Source: Sphingomonas koreensis (GTDB lineage: Bacteria; Pseudomonadota; Alphaproteobacteria; Sphingomonadales; Sphingomonadaceae). From it: a stretch of 64,000 nt of DNA. The position numbers and the translations under genes were made by a program. The notes under the pieces were generated by a model. The model searched no databases. It saw nothing but the letters and a program-made list of their open reading frames with translations, and was not told the origin of the DNA. Of the stretch, positions 41,066 through 49,744 are shown one piece after another. The number at the start of each line of letters is the position of its first letter. Position 1 is the first letter of the stretch. Location: NCBI RefSeq assembly GCF_002797435.1, contig NZ_PGEN01000001.1, positions 1,982,501 to 2,046,500 of the forward strand. The letters are read 5' to 3'.

Positions 41066-41702
41066 CGCGCCGCTCACCCTCGTCATCGAAACCGCCACCG
41101 CCGCCTGCTCCGTCGCTCTGATCCGCGGCGGCGCGGTCGTGGCCGAACGGCATGAGGAGGTCGGCCGCGGCCATGCCGAGCGGTTGATCCCAATGATCGC
41201 CGAGCTGCCCGATGGCGGCCGCGCGGACCATATCCTCGTGGATTGCGGCCCCGGCAGCTTCACCGGCATCCGCGTCGGGATCGCCGCGGCGCGCGGCCTG
41301 GCGCTTGGCTGGGGCGCGAGCATCGCCGGCTTCTCGTCGCTTCCGCTGGTCGCCGCTGCCGCATTCGCCGCCGACCCCGAATTGTCCACGCTTGCCGCCG
41401 TCCTCGAAGGAGGACATGGTGAAGTCTTCATGCAGCGCTTCACCCGCCCGCTGACCGAAACGGGTCCGTTCGCTTCGCTCAAGCCCGAAGCGGCGCTCGC
41501 TGCGCTGGGCGGCGCCGTCGCAGCGGGCAACGGCATCCGCCACCTCGCTGCGCTGGACCCCTCGCTCGATCTGCGCGAGGCGCTGCCCCGCGCGGCCGGG
41601 GTGGCGCTGATCGACCCCGGCTTCACAGCTCTGGCCGCCCGTCCCATCTATGGCCGGGCGCCGGACGCCAAACCCCTGCCCGCCATCCCGCCGGCAAGAT
41701 GA
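41058..41702 (+). CDS. tsaB: tRNA threonylcarbamoyladenosine biosynthesis protein TsaB
   Basis: A 214-residue ASKHA-fold protein needed for t6A37 in tRNA. The N-terminal strand LVIETATAACSVAL is followed by the conserved HAERLIPMIAEL, DHILVDCGPGSFTGIRVGIAAARGLALG (the key GPGSFTG turn), and FSSLPLVAAAAF. TsaB scaffolds TsaD and TsaE. It starts at a TTG codon overlapping the upstream nitroreductase by 8 bases. The rimI start follows within the ATGA of its stop. Length is normal (~215-230). Confidence 0.92.
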   Translation: MPDAPLTLVIETATAACSVALIRGGAVVAERHEEVGRGHAERLIPMIAELPDGGRADHILVDCGPGSFTGIRVGIAAARGLALGWGASIAGFSSLPLVAAAAFAADPELSTLAAVLEGGHGEVFMQRFTRPLTETGPFASLKPEAALAALGGAVAAGNGIRHLAALDPSLDLREALPRAAGVALIDPGFTALAARPIYGRAPDAKPLPAIPPAR

Positions 41703-42175
41703 GCACGGCGCCGCAGATCGTCGAGATCGTTCACGGCACACCCGCCGATATCGCGATGCTCAACGCCATCATGGCCGATGCGTTCGACCCTCGCTTCGGC
41801 GAGGCATGGACCCCCAGCCAGTGTCTGGGGATGATCGCACTGCCCGGCGTCTGGTTCAGCATCGCCTGGAGCGGCAACCGGCCCGCCGGCTTCGCGCTGG
41901 CCCGCGCCGTGGCGGACGAAGCGGAACTGCTGCTGCTCGCCATCCGGCCCGCATTCCGCCGCAGCGGCATCGGCACGGCATTGCTCCGCTCGATCGTCGC
42001 CGACGCGCACGAACGCGGCGCAGAGATGCTGCACCTGGAAGTGCGCGCCAACAATGAAGCGATCAGGCTTTACCGAAACGAAGGCTTCGAAAAGATCGGC
42101 GAGCGCCACGATTACTATCGTGGAAACGACGGTAAACTGTTCGACGCACACACGTTTTCAAAACACATCCGCTGA
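41699..42175 (+). CDS. rimI: ribosomal protein S18-alanine N-acetyltransferase RimI
   Basis: A 158-residue GNAT enzyme. The acetyl-CoA signature is LLLLAIRPAFRRSGIGTALLRSI near residue 80, with the following HLEVRANNEAIRLYRNEGFEKIGERHDYY block typical of RimI. It overlaps tsaB by 4 bases (ATGA), and tsaB-rimI adjacency is a common arrangement. RimI acetylates the N-terminal alanine of ribosomal protein S18. Specificity beyond the family call is inferred from context. Confidence 0.88.
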   Translation: MSTAPQIVEIVHGTPADIAMLNAIMADAFDPRFGEAWTPSQCLGMIALPGVWFSIAWSGNRPAGFALARAVADEAELLLLAIRPAFRRSGIGTALLRSIVADAHERGAEMLHLEVRANNEAIRLYRNEGFEKIGERHDYYRGNDGKLFDAHTFSKHIR

Positions 42176-42284
42176 AATCGACGAACAGCACTGCAACTGC
42201 ACTTGCAATCGATCGTTTCCCGATCAATAGCGCGCAGCACGGCGTGTAACCTTGCGGCCGTCGCATCAGTACGAAAGGATCACC

Positions 42285-42701
42285 ATGGACGCTCAGAACG
42301 ACATGCAGGAAACGCTGGTCACGCTGACCGCGGATATCGTCGCTGCGCATGTCAGCAACAACAGTGTCGCAGTCTCGGATCTTCCGCTGCTGATCGCGAA
42401 TGTTCATGGCGCGCTTGCCGGTCTTGGCACCAAGGCGCCCGAACCTGAAGCAAAGAAGCAGGAGCCGGCGGTTTCGATCCGTTCTTCGATCAAGCCCGAC
42501 TATATCGTCTGCCTTGAGGACGGTAAGAAGCTCAAGATGCTCAAGCGCCACCTGATGACCCACTATCAGATGACGCCCGAACAGTATCGCGCCAAGTGGA
42601 ACCTCCCCGCCGACTATCCGATGGTCGCACCCAATTATGCCGAGCAGCGCCGCAGCCTCGCCAAGAAGATCGGCCTCGGCACCAAGCGCCGCAAGCGCTG
42701 A
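42285..42701 (+). CDS. MucR/Ros family transcriptional regulator
   Basis: A 138-residue regulator with a helical N-terminal region and a Ros-type C-terminal zinc-finger-like domain. The core runs from [20 protein letters not shown] to [20 protein letters not shown] and ends in basic GLGTKRRKR. The usual C-x2-C-x9-H-x3-H pattern here reads C-x2-D-x9-H-x3-H, so the second cysteine is Asp, which still can bind zinc in some Ros homologues. MucR proteins control exopolysaccharide and virulence genes. The ATG at 42285 follows AAAGGA, and transcription ends in the hairpin at 42738-42771. Confidence 0.9.
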   Translation: MDAQNDMQETLVTLTADIVAAHVSNNSVAVSDLPLLIANVHGALAGLGTKAPEPEAKKQEPAVSIRSSIKPDYIVCLEDGKKLKMLKRHLMTHYQMTPEQYRAKWNLPADYPMVAPNYAEQRRSLAKKIGLGTKRRKR

Positions 42702-42737
42702 GTTTTCTTGATAGGGCGGTGGTGCCGCTCAAACGGA

Positions 42738-42771
42738 AACGCCGGTCTGGGCCATGGCCCGGGCCGGCGTT
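42738..42771 (+). terminator. long hairpin after the MucR gene
   Basis: AACGCCGG (42738-42745) pairs with CCGGCGTT (42764-42771), and inside lies the self-complementary GGGCCATGGCCC. This gives a long GC-rich stem with a small internal mismatch of three bases per side. A T-rich stretch (CTTTTTTC) follows about 20 bases later. It should terminate the MucR transcript before the fur gene. Confidence 0.75.
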
Positions 42772-42822
42772 GTTCGTTCTTGGTCCCTTTTTTCTCGGGC
42801 CGATTGTCGCTACATCACCGCC

Positions 42823-43245
42823 ATGGCCCGCAAGATCGATCTCGAAGCCCTTTGTCACGAAAAGGGTCTCCGCATCACCGAGCAGCGCAAGGTGATCGCC
42901 CGTGTCCTCTCCGAAGCGGAGGACCATCCCGATGTCGAGAAAGTCTATGCCCGCGCGTCGGCAATCGATCCCGGCATCTCGATCGCGACGGTCTATCGTA
43001 CCGTCCGGCTGTTCGAGGAGGCGGGAATCCTCGATCGCCACGATTTCGGCGACGGCCGCGCGCGCTACGAACCCGCGCCCGAAGCGCATCACGATCACCT
43101 GATCGATGTTGAAACCGGCAAGGTGATCGAATTCGTCGATCCCGAGCTCGAGTTGCTCCAGAAGCAGATCGCCGAACGCCTCGGCTTCCGGCTGGTCGAT
43201 CACCGCATGGAACTCTACGGCGTTGCCCTCGACCGGAAAGCGTAG
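42823..43245 (+). CDS. fur: ferric uptake regulator family protein (Fur)
   Basis: A 140-residue Fur-type repressor. The winged helix contains HEKGLRITEQRKVIARVL and the recognition helix ISIATVYRTVRLFEEAGIL. The metal-binding hinge/C-terminal domain has the EAHHDHLIDVETGKVIEF His-rich block. The C-terminal CxxC-type cysteines are missing, as in several alphaproteobacterial Fur/Mur proteins. So manganese- versus iron-sensing cannot be decided; the TonB receptor count does not help. The ATG at 42823 is chosen, as the frame also opens upstream from 42754. It precedes plsC by 5 bases. Confidence 0.9.
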   Translation: MARKIDLEALCHEKGLRITEQRKVIARVLSEAEDHPDVEKVYARASAIDPGISIATVYRTVRLFEEAGILDRHDFGDGRARYEPAPEAHHDHLIDVETGKVIEFVDPELELLQKQIAERLGFRLVDHRMELYGVALDRKA

Positions 43246-43250
43246 GCCTG

Positions 43251-44147
43251 TTGGCCGAAGCCTCGACGGGCACCGCTGACCTGCCCGGCCGGGGGGAGAG
43301 CTTGACGCAACGCCGCATCGCCGCCGCGCGCGGCGAGCGGACGCAACTCACCCCGTCCGAAACCTTCCGCTTCTGGCGGCGAATCGGGCTGCTGCTGCTT
43401 ACGCTGCTCAGCCATGTGCCGATGCATTATCTGTGGCGGCTGCTGCACCTGCCCTCGCCCTGGCCGCGCTGGTTCCTGCGCCGCGTCGGGAGGATCGCGG
43501 GCGCGCGGGTCCAAGTGATCGGCATCCCGCTGCGCCGCGACGTCTTCTACATCTCCAACCACCTGTCTTGGATCGACATCCTGGCGCTCGGCGGGGCCAG
43601 CGGTACCGCCTTCGTCGCCAAGGCGGAAATCGGGGAGACGCCGGTCGTCGGCTGGCTCGCGAGCCTCAATCGTACCGTCTATGTGAAGCGCGAGAACCGG
43701 ATGGGTGTCGCGGAGCAGATCAATCAGCTGCGCGACGCGCTGACCGACAATTGGGCGATCGCCGTCTTTCCCGAAGGCACCACCACCGACGGCCGCTCGC
43801 TGCTCCCGTTCAAGACGCCGATGCTGCGCGTGCTCGAGCCGCCCCCGCCCGGCGTGATGGTCCAGCCGGTGCTGCTCGACTATGGCGCGGTCGGTGAAGA
43901 GATCGGCTGGGTCGGCGAGGAAGGCGGGATCAACAATGCCCGGCGCGTGCTCGCCCGCCGGCACAGCTTTCCGCTGCGCATCCACTTCCTCGAGCCGTTC
44001 GATCCGCGTGACTTTCCGGGCCGCAAGGCGATCGCCGCCGAAAGCCGTCGCCGGATCGAGGAGGCGCTGGTCGCCGCGCTCGGCGGGCCGCTGCGCCCCT
44101 TTGCCTGGCCGGTAGGGCCGGTGAACTACACGCCGCCGAGCGACTAA
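43251..44147 (+). CDS. lysophospholipid acyltransferase family protein (PlsC-like)
   Basis: A 298-residue membrane-associated acyltransferase. One or two hydrophobic segments (FWRRIGLLLLTLLSHVPM) precede the catalytic motifs: NHLSWIDILA (HxxxxD) near residue 104 and FPEGTTTDGRSLLPFK near residue 173, with the intervening GTAFVAKAEIGETPVVGWLA. It should acylate 1-acylglycerol-3-phosphate or another lyso-lipid. The translation starts at a TTG, 5 bases after fur. Its stop overlaps the stop of the convergent L,D-transpeptidase by a few bases. Ornithine-lipid (OlsA-type) function is an alternative. Confidence 0.88.
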   Translation: MAEASTGTADLPGRGESLTQRRIAAARGERTQLTPSETFRFWRRIGLLLLTLLSHVPMHYLWRLLHLPSPWPRWFLRRVGRIAGARVQVIGIPLRRDVFYISNHLSWIDILALGGASGTAFVAKAEIGETPVVGWLASLNRTVYVKRENRMGVAEQINQLRDALTDNWAIAVFPEGTTTDGRSLLPFKTPMLRVLEPPPPGVMVQPVLLDYGAVGEEIGWVGEEGGINNARRVLARRHSFPLRIHFLEPFDPRDFPGRKAIAAESRRRIEEALVAALGGPLRPFAWPVGPVNYTPPSD

Positions 44148-44932
44148 TTGTCGGTTTCAGCGCGTTTCCCGGGAAGCGGTTGCACCACGGGTTCCAGCGG
44201 TGCGAAAGCGACACCGCCCTCGCTCACCACATCGCGCGTCTCGACCACCGGGATGATGACGTCATTGCTGGCCGTGACCTGATCGAACGCGCCGGCCTGG
44301 AAGATCGCCGGATCGGTGCGCAGGAAAGGCGGCGGATCGGGCGGCTTCACGACCTGTTCGGCCACCACCAGTCGCGGCACGCCACGGCGCACCCGCGGAT
44401 CCTCGATCTCGTAGTTCACGACCGAAACCTGACCGCCGAGCTCGGTGATCTCAAACAGCCGCCGCGCGAATTCGCGCGGGAAGCGGATGCAGCCGTGCGA
44501 GGCGGGATAACCCGGCAGCACCCCGGCGTGCAGTGCGATCCCGGTCCAGGTCAGCCGCTGCATGAACGGCATCGGCGCGTTGCTGTACAGGTTGGAGCGG
44601 TGGAATTCGCGCTTCTGCAGGATCGTGAACTCGCCCGCCGGGGTCGATTTGCCGCGCTTGCCGGTCGAGACCGTAGAGGCTGCGATCAGCACCCCGTCGC
44701 GATAGACATAGGCGATCTGGCCAGGCAGGCTGATCAGGATCGAGACCGCGGCCGGGCCGCTTGCTTTCTGCAAGACCGCGTCTTCAAGCCAGGCCCATTG
44801 GCCGTTGCGCAGCAGCAGTTCCTCATCGCCCGAAGCGTGGATCTGTTGGGCGGCGGCTGGGATCGCAAGAGCAAGCGCGATGCCCATTCCGCCCCCCAGA
44901 ATCCCCCGCAACCCTGCCCGCACGCTGACCAT
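44144..44932 (-). CDS. L,D-transpeptidase (YkuD fold)
   Basis: A 262-residue exported enzyme with signal peptide (residues 1-30, ending IPAAAQQ). The YkuD domain runs from ISLPGQIAYVYRDGVLIAAST to the catalytic block ALHAGVLPGYPASHGCIRFP (His, Ser, His, Gly, Cys) and ends with a Pro-rich C-terminal tail (KPPDPPPFLRTDP). Such enzymes cross-link peptidoglycan 3-3 or attach lipoproteins. The ATG at 44932 is used; a longer frame begins at 44989. It converges with plsC, their stop codons overlapping. It diverges from the second YkuD-like gene at 45171. Confidence 0.9.
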   Translation of the reverse strand: MVSVRAGLRGILGGGMGIALALAIPAAAQQIHASGDEELLLRNGQWAWLEDAVLQKASGPAAVSILISLPGQIAYVYRDGVLIAASTVSTGKRGKSTPAGEFTILQKREFHRSNLYSNAPMPFMQRLTWTGIALHAGVLPGYPASHGCIRFPREFARRLFEITELGGQVSVVNYEIEDPRVRRGVPRLVVAEQVVKPPDPPPFLRTDPAIFQAGAFDQVTASNDVIIPVVETRDVVSEGGVAFAPLEPVVQPLPGKRAETDN

Positions 44933-45125
44933 TCTCCGCCTCGACTCGCCGATGGTTAACGACGCCTTGCCCAAACGGGTGCCATGCAAACCGCCGGTTT
45001 AAAAGCTGAATCCATCGGCGTCGCGATCCCGCTACGGCCGTTGCCCAACGACAAACCGAGCCACAGATGGGGTGAACCGGTGGCTTTGCGGGGAGTTGTT
45101 CAGGCGAATCGGAAGATTCATTTGC

Positions 45126-45131
45126 TATATT
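45126..45131 (+). promoter_or_regulatory. possible extended -10 box upstream of the YkuD_2 gene
   Basis: TATATT preceded by TTTGC (TTTGCTATATT) about 40 bases before the 45171 start. No convincing -35 box is seen at the usual distance. The 238-base gap between the two divergent transpeptidase genes must hold both promoters. Weak call. Confidence 0.35.
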
Positions 45132-45170
45132 CTGCCGCAGAGCGAGTTTTAGTCGGGGCGCAGGCAGCGC

Positions 45171-45887
45171 ATGAATGAACTGATCGACGCGGTGGCTTCG
45201 CGCCGTGCTTTTCTCAAGTCCGCGGCTGCGGTCGCGGGTACAGGACTACTGGCAGGGTGCGCCGCACGTACCGTCACCACGGCCGCGGTCCCCGCCCCCG
45301 CTGCGCCCATCCCGGTTCCCCCGCCGGTCGCCACGGCCATCGCTCAGCCGGCCCAGCTCTCCACCGCCCCGCGCGGCATCCGCCCCGAACTGTTCGAGCG
45401 CGCCATGGCTGCGCTCCAGCGCCACGGCAGCCGCATCCGCCAGCAGGATCGCATCGCCATCGCCGATTTCTCGCTGCCCTCCTCGCGGCTGCGCTTCCAT
45501 TTCGTCGATCTTCACAATGGCGCGGTGCGCTCGATGCTGGTCTCGCACGGCATTGGTTCGGATCCCGAGCATACCGGGATGCTCCAGCGCTTTTCGAACG
45601 AGGTGAATTCGGAAGCGACCTGCGAGGGCGCGTTCCTCGCCTCAAACTATTATGTCGGCAAGCACCAGCTCTCGCAGCGGCTGATCGGCCTCGATTCGAC
45701 CAACAACAACGCACTCGATCGCGCGATCGTGATCCACGCCGCCTGGTATTCGAACGCCGACATGATCGCTCGGCACGGCAAGCTCGGCCGCAGCCAGGGC
45801 TGTTTCGCGGTCGGCCAGAACGAGCTCGACAAGGTCTTCACCCTGCTTGGCGAAGGCCGGATGATCTACGCCGAAAAGACCGCCTGA
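45171..45887 (+). CDS. murein L,D-transpeptidase catalytic-domain family protein (YkuD_2), lipoprotein-like
   Basis: A 238-residue protein with an unusual N-terminus combining a twin-Arg-like start (ASRRAFLKSAAAVAGTG) and a lipobox LLAGC at about residue 27. So it may be a Tat-exported lipoprotein. A Pro/Ala-rich linker follows, then the YkuD_2 domain. Its core blocks are RLRFHFVDLHNGAVRSML, AIVIHAAWYSNADM and LGRSQGCFAVGQNELD, which hold the catalytic His and Cys of the SQGC motif. It differs from the neighbouring YkuD enzyme and probably handles a different peptidoglycan linkage. Confidence 0.85.
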   Translation: MNELIDAVASRRAFLKSAAAVAGTGLLAGCAARTVTTAAVPAPAAPIPVPPPVATAIAQPAQLSTAPRGIRPELFERAMAALQRHGSRIRQQDRIAIADFSLPSSRLRFHFVDLHNGAVRSMLVSHGIGSDPEHTGMLQRFSNEVNSEATCEGAFLASNYYVGKHQLSQRLIGLDSTNNNALDRAIVIHAAWYSNADMIARHGKLGRSQGCFAVGQNELDKVFTLLGEGRMIYAEKTA

Positions 45888-45932
45888 CCCGGGTTATTGG
45901 CGCGCCCGGCCTGGCGCGGCTAAGACCGAGCG

Positions 45933-46445
45933 ATGACGGAAACCCTGTCCCCGGTCCTTCCCGACGAAGTCGATCGCGCCGCGCGTGCCGTGCTCGAAAC
46001 CGCGTGCGCCCGAAAGCTCAGCCTAGCCACCGCCGAAAGCTGCACCGGCGGCATGCTGGCCTCGCTGCTCACCGATGTAGAGGGCGTCAGCGCCACCTTC
46101 GAGCGCGGCTTCGTCACCTATTCGGTCGATGCCAAGTGCGAGCTGCTTGGCATCGCCCATGATTTCGTCGAGCGTTGCGGGGCCGTCAGTCGCGAGGTGG
46201 CGGTGGCGATGGCCATCGGCGCGCTCGCCGCGTCCCGCGCCGACATCGCGCTGGCGATCACCGGCTTCGCCGGTCCCGCCGGACCAGGCGACGAGCCCGG
46301 GCTGGTTCATTTCGCCTGCGCACGGAAAGGGCGTGACACCGCGCATCGCGAAGCGCATTTCGGCGACATCGGCCGCGGACCCGTTCGGATCGAATGCATG
46401 CGGGTGGCGTTGGAGATGATCGCAGAAGCGGTGAAGGGGAACTGA
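45933..46445 (+). CDS. CinA family protein (nicotinamide-nucleotide amidohydrolase PncC-type)
   Basis: A 170-residue stand-alone CinA C-terminal domain. Blocks: LATAESCTGGMLASLLTDVEGVSATFERGFVTYSVDAK and LAITGFAGPAGPGDEPGLVHFA. The Ser in AESCTGG is the nucleophile candidate. It deamidates NMN to nicotinate mononucleotide, so its place next to NAD synthetase fits an NAD-salvage role. Its stop overlaps the next start by one base (TGATGA). Confidence 0.88.
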   Translation: MTETLSPVLPDEVDRAARAVLETACARKLSLATAESCTGGMLASLLTDVEGVSATFERGFVTYSVDAKCELLGIAHDFVERCGAVSREVAVAMAIGALAASRADIALAITGFAGPAGPGDEPGLVHFACARKGRDTAHREAHFGDIGRGPVRIECMRVALEMIAEAVKGN

Positions 46446-48493
46446 TGACGAGGCACCGTTTCTACTCGATCCACTCCCATGGTCTGGTGCGCGTCGGCGC
46501 CTGCACCCCGCGCGCGACGGTCGGCGACATCGCCGCCAACACCGAATCGCACATCGCGCTGGCGAAGCAGGGCGATGAGGCGGGCGCCGACCTGCTCGTC
46601 TTCACCGAACTGGGCATCACCGGCTATGCGCTCGACGATCTGCATCTGCAGGACGCGGTGCTGCGCGCGACCCGCGCTGGGCTGACCAAGCTGATCGCCG
46701 CAAGCGCCAAGCTCAAGCCCGTGCTGGTCGTGGGCGCTGCGCTCGAACGCAACGGCCGCCTCTACAATTGCGCTGTCGTCATCGCGCGCGGGCGCGTGCT
46801 GGGGGTGGTGCCCAAGACCTTCCTGCCCAACTATCGCGAATATTATGAGAAGCGCTGGTTCGCTTCGGGCCTAGGCCTGTCGGGCGAGATCGAGCTGGCC
46901 GGCCAGACCGTGCCGTTCGGCCCCGACCTGATCTTCGCTGCCGACGATCTGCCCGATTTCGTCTTCCATGCCGAGATCTGCGAGGATTTCTGGGCACCGA
47001 TCCCGCCGTCCACCTATGGCGCGCTCGCCGGGGCAGCGATCCTCTGCAACCTCTCCGCATCCAACGTCACGATCGGCAAGGCGCGCCAGCGCGCGATGCT
47101 GTGCGCGGCGCAGTCCGAACGCGCGATCGCTGCCTATGTCTTCTCCGCCTCGGGGCCGGGGGAAAGCACGACCGACCTCGCCTGGGACGGGCAAAGCCTG
47201 ATCCATGAGCTGGGCGAGCTCCTCGCCGCATCGGGCCGCTTCGATGTCGAGGAGGAGATGATCCTCGCCGATATCGACGTCGCCCGGATCCGGCAGGAGC
47301 GGATGCGGTTCGGCACCTTCAACGACAGCGCCGCCGCGACCGGGCATCCCGAGAGCGAGTTCCGTCGCGTCGGCTTCGCGCACAAGGGCGGCCTCGACGA
47401 TATCGGGCTTCACCGGAAGCTGCGCCGCTACCCCTTCGTCCCCAACACGCCCGAGAAGCTCGACGAGGATTGCTACGAGGCCTTCAACATCCAGGTCGAG
47501 GGGCTGCGCAAGCGCATCGAGTCGACCGGGTCGCAGCGCCTCGTCATCGGCATCTCCGGCGGCCTCGATTCTACGCACGCGCTGATCGTAGCGGCCAAGG
47601 CGATGGACCGGATCGGGCTGCCCCGTGCCAACATCCTCGGCTTCACCATGCCCGGCTTCGCGACCGGAGACGGGACCAAGGCCAACGCCTGGGCGCTGAT
47701 GAAGGCGCTCGGCGTCACTGGGGAAGAGATCGACATCCGCCCCGCCGCGAACCAGCTGCTCACCGACATGGGCCACCCCTATGCGGACGGGGAGCCGGTC
47801 TACGACATCACCTTCGAGAATGTGCAGGCGGGGCTGCGCACCGATTATCTCTTCCGCCTCGCCAACCAGCGCGGCGCATTCGTCGTCGGCACCGGCGACC
47901 TTTCCGAACTGGCGCTGGGCTGGTGCACCTATGGCGTCGGCGATCACATGTCGCATTATGCGGTCAATGCCGGCGTGCCCAAGACGCTGATCCAGTTCCT
48001 GATCCGCTGGTGCGTCGCGACCGATCAGTTCGATCCGGCTACCGACAAGGTGCTCGAAGCGATCCTCGCGCAGGAAATCTCGCCCGAACTCGTCCCCGCC
48101 GGCGCCGACGGCGCGCTGCAGAGCACCGAGGAGAAGATCGGGCCATACGCGCTCAACGACTTCTTCCTCCACTACGCCATCCGTCAGGGCGCGCCGCCGT
48201 CAAAGATCGCGTTCCTCGCCTGGCACGCCTGGAAGGATGCCGCGGCGGGCGAATGGCCCGCCGGCATCCCCGCGGCCGCGCGCGCGGCCTATGATCTCGC
48301 GACGATCCGGAGCTGGCTCGAGAAGTTCCTGTTCCGATTCTTCGTGACCAGCCAGTTCAAGCGCAGCGCGATCCCCAACGGCCCCAAGGTCTCGCCGGGG
48401 GGCGCGCTCAGCCCGCGCGGCGACTGGAGGGCGCCGTCGGACGGCAGCGCCAAGCCCTGGCTCGACGAGCTGGACGCCAACGTCCCCAAGTGA
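46445..48493 (+). CDS. nadE: glutamine-dependent NAD+ synthetase
   Basis: A 682-residue two-domain enzyme. The N-terminal nitrilase-type glutaminase has Glu in FTELGITGYALDD, Lys in VVPKTFLPNYREYYEKRWF, and Cys in HAEICEDFWAPIPPS. The C-terminal synthetase has the ATP-PPase loop ISGGLDSTHALIVAAKAMD and the later ERLPTKSPT-equivalent EISPELVPAGADGALQSTEEKIG. It makes NAD from nicotinate adenine dinucleotide using glutamine. It forms a likely unit with the CinA protein upstream and the phosphoesterase downstream (GTGA overlap). Size is normal for the ~680-residue class. Confidence 0.94.
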   Translation: MTRHRFYSIHSHGLVRVGACTPRATVGDIAANTESHIALAKQGDEAGADLLVFTELGITGYALDDLHLQDAVLRATRAGLTKLIAASAKLKPVLVVGAALERNGRLYNCAVVIARGRVLGVVPKTFLPNYREYYEKRWFASGLGLSGEIELAGQTVPFGPDLIFAADDLPDFVFHAEICEDFWAPIPPSTYGALAGAAILCNLSASNVTIGKARQRAMLCAAQSERAIAAYVFSASGPGESTTDLAWDGQSLIHELGELLAASGRFDVEEEMILADIDVARIRQERMRFGTFNDSAAATGHPESEFRRVGFAHKGGLDDIGLHRKLRRYPFVPNTPEKLDEDCYEAFNIQVEGLRKRIESTGSQRLVIGISGGLDSTHALIVAAKAMDRIGLPRANILGFTMPGFATGDGTKANAWALMKALGVTGEEIDIRPAANQLLTDMGHPYADGEPVYDITFENVQAGLRTDYLFRLANQRGAFVVGTGDLSELALGWCTYGVGDHMSHYAVNAGVPKTLIQFLIRWCVATDQFDPATDKVLEAILAQEISPELVPAGADGALQSTEEKIGPYALNDFFLHYAIRQGAPPSKIAFLAWHAWKDAAAGEWPAGIPAAARAAYDLATIRSWLEKFLFRFFVTSQFKRSAIPNGPKVSPGGALSPRGDWRAPSDGSAKPWLDELDANVPK

Positions 48494-49329
48494 AGCGCGT
48501 CCTCGCCGTCCTGCTGCTGCTCGCACTGGCGGTGCCGGTGCTCGGCTATGTCAACGCCACCGCCGATCCGGTGGTGCGCCACGCCAATGTCGCCTTCCGG
48601 AGCTGGCCCGCGGATACGCCGCCGGTCCGCGTCGCGCTGCTCGCCGACCTGCATATCCAGGGCCCGGACCTCGGGCCCGAGCGGATGGCACGTATCGCCG
48701 AACAGGTGAACGCGCAAAAGCCCGACCTCATCCTGATCGCGGGCGATCTCAGCGGCGATCGGACGCTGCGCACCCGCCTCTATTCGGAGGCCGAGATCGC
48801 CGCCGCGCTCAAAGGCTTCAAGGCCCCGCTCGGCGTCTATGCCGTTCTCGGCAACCACGATCACTGGCGCGATGGACCCGCGATGAGACACGCGGTCGCC
48901 GCCGCCGGAATCCCGGTCCTGGTCAATCAGGCGGTGCGTGCCGGTCCGGTCACCCTTGCCGGCATCGATGACATTCACACCCGTAACGCCGATGTCGAAG
49001 CCCTGATGCGATCGGCAGCCGCCTTGCCCGGCCCCACCGTCGTGCTGAGCCACAGCCCCGACATCGCCCCGCTCCTGCCCCAGCGCTTCGGCCTCGTCCT
49101 GGCCGGACACACCCATTGCGGCCAGATCGTGCTGCCACTGATCGGCTACCTCGCCACCGCCTCGCGCTATGGCGAACGCTATGCCTGCGGATTGGTCCGC
49201 GAGCCCGGCCGCACCACCATCGTGTCGGCGGGCCTCGGCACCAGCGTGCTGCCCTTCCGCTTCGGCGCGCCGCCCGATTTCTGGATGGTCACGCTCGGCC
49301 CTCTCGCGCGCGTCGCATCGCCGCGCTAG
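48490..49329 (+). CDS. metallophosphoesterase, calcineurin-like
   Basis: A 279-residue exported phosphoesterase with an N-terminal hydrophobic segment (VLAVLLLLALAVPVLGYVNA). All metal-binding motifs are visible: LLADLHIQ (D-x-H), LIAGDLSGD (GDxxxD), VLGNHDHW (GNHD/E), VVLSHSPDI, and LAGHTHCGQ (GHTH). It resembles YaeI/YkuE-type phosphodiesterases that act on lipids or sugar phosphates at the membrane. It starts at a GTG sharing GTGA with the nadE stop. Confidence 0.9.
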   Translation: MKRVLAVLLLLALAVPVLGYVNATADPVVRHANVAFRSWPADTPPVRVALLADLHIQGPDLGPERMARIAEQVNAQKPDLILIAGDLSGDRTLRTRLYSEAEIAAALKGFKAPLGVYAVLGNHDHWRDGPAMRHAVAAAGIPVLVNQAVRAGPVTLAGIDDIHTRNADVEALMRSAAALPGPTVVLSHSPDIAPLLPQRFGLVLAGHTHCGQIVLPLIGYLATASRYGERYACGLVREPGRTTIVSAGLGTSVLPFRFGAPPDFWMVTLGPLARVASPR

Positions 49330-49390
49330 GCTCTGCACCGCCCCATGGGCCGGCCGCGATTCGCGCGCGCCGTTGGGAGGGATTTTCCGC

Positions 49391-49714
49391 ATGAAGACTG
49401 CCCTGTTCGCCGCGCTTGCGGCCGTATCGCTCGCGCCTGCCGCGCTCGCTCAGACCGCGCCGGCACCGGCCGCCGCGGCGCCTGCCACCGCCGCAGCCGC
49501 TGCCAAGTTCAACCTCGACACCCCGGTCCAGGATCTGGTCGCCGACCCCAAGGCAAAGGCGGTGCTCGACGCCGATCTCCCCGGCCTGTCCACGCATGAA
49601 TCCTACGAGATGTTCAAGGGCATGAGCCTCAAGCAGCTCTCGAGCTACGCAGCGGACAAGCTGACGCCCGAAATACTCGCCAAGACCGAGAAGAACCTCG
49701 CCGCGATCAAGTAA
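49391..49714 (+). CDS. small exported hypothetical protein, 107 aa
   Basis: Signal peptide (MKTALFAALAAVSLAPAALAQ) followed by an Ala/Pro-rich linker and a small C-terminal domain (VQDLVADPKAKAVLDADLPGLSTH, then MSLKQLSSYAADKLTPEILAKTEKNLAAIK). The mature part is about 85 residues and helical. The pattern 'LDxxLPGL..HxxYxxFKxMSL' is reminiscent of proteins of unknown function found in sphingomonads. GGGAGGGAT precedes the start. No enzyme motif is visible. Confidence 0.7.
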   Translation: MKTALFAALAAVSLAPAALAQTAPAPAAAAPATAAAAAKFNLDTPVQDLVADPKAKAVLDADLPGLSTHESYEMFKGMSLKQLSSYAADKLTPEILAKTEKNLAAIK

Positions 49715-49744
49715 GCCAGATTGCCCGGGCGTACCGCGCCCGGG

